Of a stretch of DNA of 64,000 nt, positions 61,186 to 64,000 are shown in pieces. A program made the position numbers and the translations under genes. The stretch comes from JBOGCH01 sp051656645 (lineage in GTDB: Bacteria; Bacteroidota; Bacteroidia; Bacteroidales; Marinifilaceae). The notes below the pieces were generated by a model. The model saw only the letters and a list, made by a program, of their open reading frames with translations. It had not been told where the DNA came from and did not search any database. The stretch covers positions 186,001-250,000 of the forward strand of contig JBOGCH010000040.1 in the NCBI GenBank assembly GCA_051656645.1. Direction: 5' to 3'. Position 1 is the first letter of the stretch, and each line of letters begins with the position of its first letter.

Positions 61186-63215
61186 TGTTCATTTAGATTG
61201 ATTGCTTTCTTTTTATACATCTGAAGGAGGCTATCTTTAATAAGTCCATCTCCTATTATATTATTGATGAAATACCATGCATGAGGCATAGTCCAATTTC
61301 TCCATTTGTTTTTAGGTTTTAAAAGGAAGTCCACCAAGCTGTTAATTACATCTTTAGCATAATCTCCTATAAAGCCGTTGTCTCGTAGAAAGAAGCTTTG
61401 ATGAAGTACATCATTAATGTTCGCGCCAAAAGGGTTTACTTGAATTTGATCAGAAACATCAATACCATCTTGGAGGTACAGAATTCTGTTCTGTGGTACA
61501 TCGGAAATAATAAATGGAGAGTGTGTAATTAGTAGAATATTGAATGTACAGTATGTGTTAAGGTGCAGCCGTTTTAAGGTCTGAATAAGCCTATTTACGA
61601 ACTGCCGTTGAAATTCAGGATGAAAGCATAATTCTAGTTCATCCATTATGATATTCAGTCTTCGATAATGAATTCTAGTAGAAGGCACAGACTTTATATT
61701 TAGAATATGATATGTTAATGTACTAATAGTGTTTATAAATAATTTTTCTCCAGCACTTAAATCTGTGAATTTGGTATATACTTTACCCATATGGTGTTTA
61801 TCCTTTCCTTCGTTTCGTAAAGTTATTGTTGGACGGAAAATTGTTGGTGGAAAACTATTCATAATTTTTTCAACATTGCCAGGAATACTATCTAAGTCTA
61901 ATAAGTCTTTTATATAATCTTCATAACTAAAATCTCCGGAAACAATGTCTGTCGTTTGATTATGCTTTTTCACCTGTTTCAGAAATTGTAAGGCCAAATG
62001 CAACTTATAAGCAATATGAGAGGTGTCTTTCTCTAAGGATTTTTGTAAGCTTATAAGATCTTCTGGCTCTTGGAAAGGATGATTAACTGCACCAATGATT
62101 GCAAAGCAATTATTTATATCACCATAGTCTGAGTATTCTTTATAAGCAGTATAACTACCAGCTATAGATAATATTTTATATACTACATAACAGCATATTG
62201 TAAATTGAATATTGTCATTACGATTAGGTTCTATTCCATAATAATCCATAATCATATTTGCCCATGAATAAGAATCTGTAAATGCTTGTGCAAATTTGTC
62301 AAGTATAATGTTTTCATACAATTTAACTTGGGATTCAACTGTCTTTTTGCTGTTCTCTTTTAATTTTTGCTGATCCTCAAGGGTAAGAGCTTTTTTAAAT
62401 TTTGCAAGAAAATAATGAGGATCATAGGTAAAACGTAAACTACTCAATGAGTATCCTTCTATAAATTGCCATTGTTTTAGTTCAAAATACTTTAAGATAG
62501 AAGCAATTCGGCTAATTGCAAAATTTGTCTCACGTTGTACATCCAATTGCCCATTGTTACGGTAGGGATTAAATACTAAAGGAGTTCGATATCCATCATT
62601 TTTATGGAAGAGACTATCTATCCAAGAGCTACCTTGAAGGTTGTATACTGGGTCATTTGAATAATCTGATGTTAAAAATGCATTAAATGAATAATTGGTT
62701 ACTATTGTATAAAAGAACCAACGCATTACCTCTCTAACTTGTCGCTCGTTAGCATTAGTGTAATCCTTACAGTTTTTGAACATGAAAGCTCCATCACCCA
62801 CCTTGTATCGATTTTCTGGAGTAAACAGTGCGAGGTTATGTCCTCGACTTATCAGATAGCATTTAGCACCATCAATCTCATATTCTAATTCTGCGTAAAC
62901 ATTTTCAACAAAAGCCAATGGAGTTGTTGTATTGGAAATGTGTAATCCCCCCATCAAAAAGTAACTAAAATTATTGATTATGCGATATATAATATCAAGC
63001 ATAGAAGATTTACCTGATCCATTCCGACCTACTATAGCTTGAATAGAAATTCCCTTTCCATAGAAATTATTTTCAAATATAGTTGGTGGAAAATTGCTGC
63101 ATTGTATAGCGTCTTCTAAGCGATATAATGTATACTTTCCTGGTTTAAGAATTTTAAGGAAAGTAGGATTGCCATCTGGCAGTATTGTTAATGAAAGTAA
63201 CTTGAATGAAGACAT
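61182..63215 (-). CDS. ptuA: PtuA-like AAA/ABC-type ATPase (antiphage module)
   Basis: The 677-residue ATPase has a Walker A (IVGRNGSGKSSMLDIIYRII near 62), a long insert, an ABC signature-like FTDLSAGEKLFINTIS near 500, a Walker B (RRLNIIMDELELCFHPEFQR near 535) and the LLITHSPFIISDVPQNRILY switch. This is the SMC/RecF-type head used by PtuA of Septu and related defence ATPases. Its stop overlaps the HNH gene start as ATGA, indicating a two-gene unit. Other ATPase-HNH pairs cannot be excluded. Confidence 0.72.
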   Translation of the reverse strand: MSSFKLLSLTILPDGNPTFLKILKPGKYTLYRLEDAIQCSNFPPTIFENNFYGKGISIQAIVGRNGSGKSSMLDIIYRIINNFSYFLMGGLHISNTTTPLAFVENVYAELEYEIDGAKCYLISRGHNLALFTPENRYKVGDGAFMFKNCKDYTNANERQVREVMRWFFYTIVTNYSFNAFLTSDYSNDPVYNLQGSSWIDSLFHKNDGYRTPLVFNPYRNNGQLDVQRETNFAISRIASILKYFELKQWQFIEGYSLSSLRFTYDPHYFLAKFKKALTLEDQQKLKENSKKTVESQVKLYENIILDKFAQAFTDSYSWANMIMDYYGIEPNRNDNIQFTICCYVVYKILSIAGSYTAYKEYSDYGDINNCFAIIGAVNHPFQEPEDLISLQKSLEKDTSHIAYKLHLALQFLKQVKKHNQTTDIVSGDFSYEDYIKDLLDLDSIPGNVEKIMNSFPPTIFRPTITLRNEGKDKHHMGKVYTKFTDLSAGEKLFINTISTLTYHILNIKSVPSTRIHYRRLNIIMDELELCFHPEFQRQFVNRLIQTLKRLHLNTYCTFNILLITHSPFIISDVPQNRILYLQDGIDVSDQIQVNPFGANINDVLHQSFFLRDNGFIGDYAKDVINSLVDFLLKPKNKWRNWTMPHAWYFINNIIGDGLIKDSLLQMYKKKAINLNEQ

Positions 63216-63232
63216 AAGTATTATAAATAATG

Positions 63233-63523
63233 TTATTCTGTTATATTAGGTGGATTGACTATTTTGTTGATATCTACAATAAGTGATTCTATTTGCTGGC
63301 GTTCATTTTCTAATATTTCTTCTGTAAATTCAGACTTCACCTCTTCTTTGTCTAAAAGAGATTTAATTAATGCAGTATATGAGAAAGGAAGATTTTCTGC
63401 TCCTTTAAGTATAACTACCTCAACATCGTGATTTGCATTCTTTGAAAATTTCAGTATCATATTAATTGAATTTTTTAAGATTATACTTCTTAACTCTTTT
63501 TTTGATAGAAGCTTTACCTCCAT
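63233..63523 (-). CDS. Small protein between the two ATPases, unknown
   Basis: The 96-residue frame begins MEVKLLSKKELRSIILKNSI and overlaps the upstream ATPase by 62 bases; ATG 63475 (MILKFSKNANHDVEVVILKG) would cut this to 14 bases and gives 80 residues. It is mixed alpha/beta, ending in a helix (EEILENERQQIESLIVDINK). It lies 17 bases before the PtuA-like gene. No family is recognised; a regulator or sensor of the operon is possible. Confidence 0.55.
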   Translation of the reverse strand: MEVKLLSKKELRSIILKNSINMILKFSKNANHDVEVVILKGAENLPFSYTALIKSLLDKEEVKSEFTEEILENERQQIESLIVDINKIVNPPNITE

Positions 63524-64000
63524 CTGTTTGATCTGCTATGATATCAAGGATTTTACATTCACCAATGTATCCTTCCAATGAAGAAGAACGAATAGTTATT
63601 TTTCCTCCTTCGTTCTTGCAGAGAATAATATTCTGAGCATCAGCCATCATTGGAATGGTTGCATTATGTGAGACTAAAATTATTTGTTTTCTATCCTTGA
63701 CTGCTTTTATTGTTTCTACTAAGTCATTGTTTATATATTTAACAGCTAGATTATCTTCCGGCTGGTCGATAATAATTGGAGCATTATCATCCTTATATCC
63801 AAGAATTAGATCCAATATTATTGCTGTTTTCCAACCAGGACTTAGATCCAAGAAATTGTCACTTTTGCGGGATACAATAGAATAAGATTTATTATTTGAG
63901 GTCACGAGAAAACTATGAATTTTATTGGATAAATCTAAGAAAGATTCCACTAATGGACGTTGCTTAAATTTAGAGCTAAACAAATTTTCTGGTACAACAT
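63462..64000 (-). CDS. C-terminal part of a second defence-type ATPase (TrlF-like)
   Basis: The gene begins outside the window; about 179 residues are visible. SDNFLDLSPGWKTAIILDLI is a signature-like loop, NAPIIIDQPEDNLAVKYINN a Walker B with the DQPEDNL form, and KQIILVSHNATIPMMADAQN the His switch. The DQPEDNL plus SHNATIPMMADA text recalls TrlF/RloC-type ATPases, which couple to nucleases. The same-strand order suggests an operon with the small protein, the PtuA-like and HNH genes. Confidence 0.65.
   Translation of the reverse strand, partial: VVPENLFSSKFKQRPLVESFLDLSNKIHSFLVTSNNKSYSIVSRKSDNFLDLSPGWKTAIILDLILGYKDDNAPIIIDQPEDNLAVKYINNDLVETIKAVKDRKQIILVSHNATIPMMADAQNIILCKNEGGKITIRSSSLEGYIGECKILDIIADQTDGGKASIKKRVKKYNLKKFN

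Overview
The window reads as a chromosome segment of an anaerobic member of the Bacteroidales. The DNA is AT-rich, two promoters match the Bacteroidetes form TTTG-N19-TAnnTTTG, and the gene set is typical of the group (LptF/G permease beside tgt, Rnf complex, pyrophosphate-type phosphofructokinase, porin-asparaginase-DcuB cluster, DUF4294, IS66). I cannot name the species.

Positions 1-27,400 are core chromosome. In order they hold: the start of an Arg/Gly-rich protein; an LPS-export permease, tgt, ybaK and queD; a VOC protein and a very long perfect palindrome; a Gln-rich periplasmic protein; a ROK repressor; an rseC-like gene with rnfBCDGEA; a repeat-bearing gap of about 840 bp; porin, L-asparaginase and DcuB; a lipoprotein; brnQ; ackA and pta; PPi-PFK, pgi and a bifunctional-nuclease gene; serine dehydratase; RNase P RNA; and a DUF4294 gene. 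Together they describe fermentative energy metabolism: glycolysis to acetate, Rnf ion pumping, and amino-acid deamination feeding fumarate respiration.

Positions 27,400-28,570 hold two broken IS66 pieces in opposite orientation, each keeping one terminal repeat. Next to them is the 3' piece of an HNH-nuclease gene (28,633-28,806).

Positions 28,807-60,349 are a complete-looking 31.5-kb Mu-like transposable prophage flanked by a 5-bp duplication (TTATT). Its left end is at 60,349. From there it has a repressor with a repetitive Cys-Pro linker (+), then early genes on the minus strand (Ner-like regulator, SprT-like zincin with a frameshift, transposase A, ATPase B, DUF3164, GemA-like). A plus-strand packaging and head block follows (45,083-51,691), then a minus-strand block with protease, capsid, lysis and contractile tail genes. 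The tail block ends in a fibre gene diversified by a diversity-generating retroelement (DGR: TR, reverse transcriptase, two small companion genes).

The prophage sits inside the HNH gene. Joining 61,185-60,350 to 28,801-28,633 gives one open frame of 335 codons. That gene is the last of an operon (60,350-64,000) with a PtuA-like ATPase, a small protein and the C-terminal part of a second ATPase. A Septu-like antiphage module has therefore been split by a phage.

The observations most worth a second look are the exact phage/defence-gene junction, the DGR and its unrecognised companions, a duplicated tRNA-like minihelix between early phage genes, the repeat-rich repressor, and the frameshift sites.
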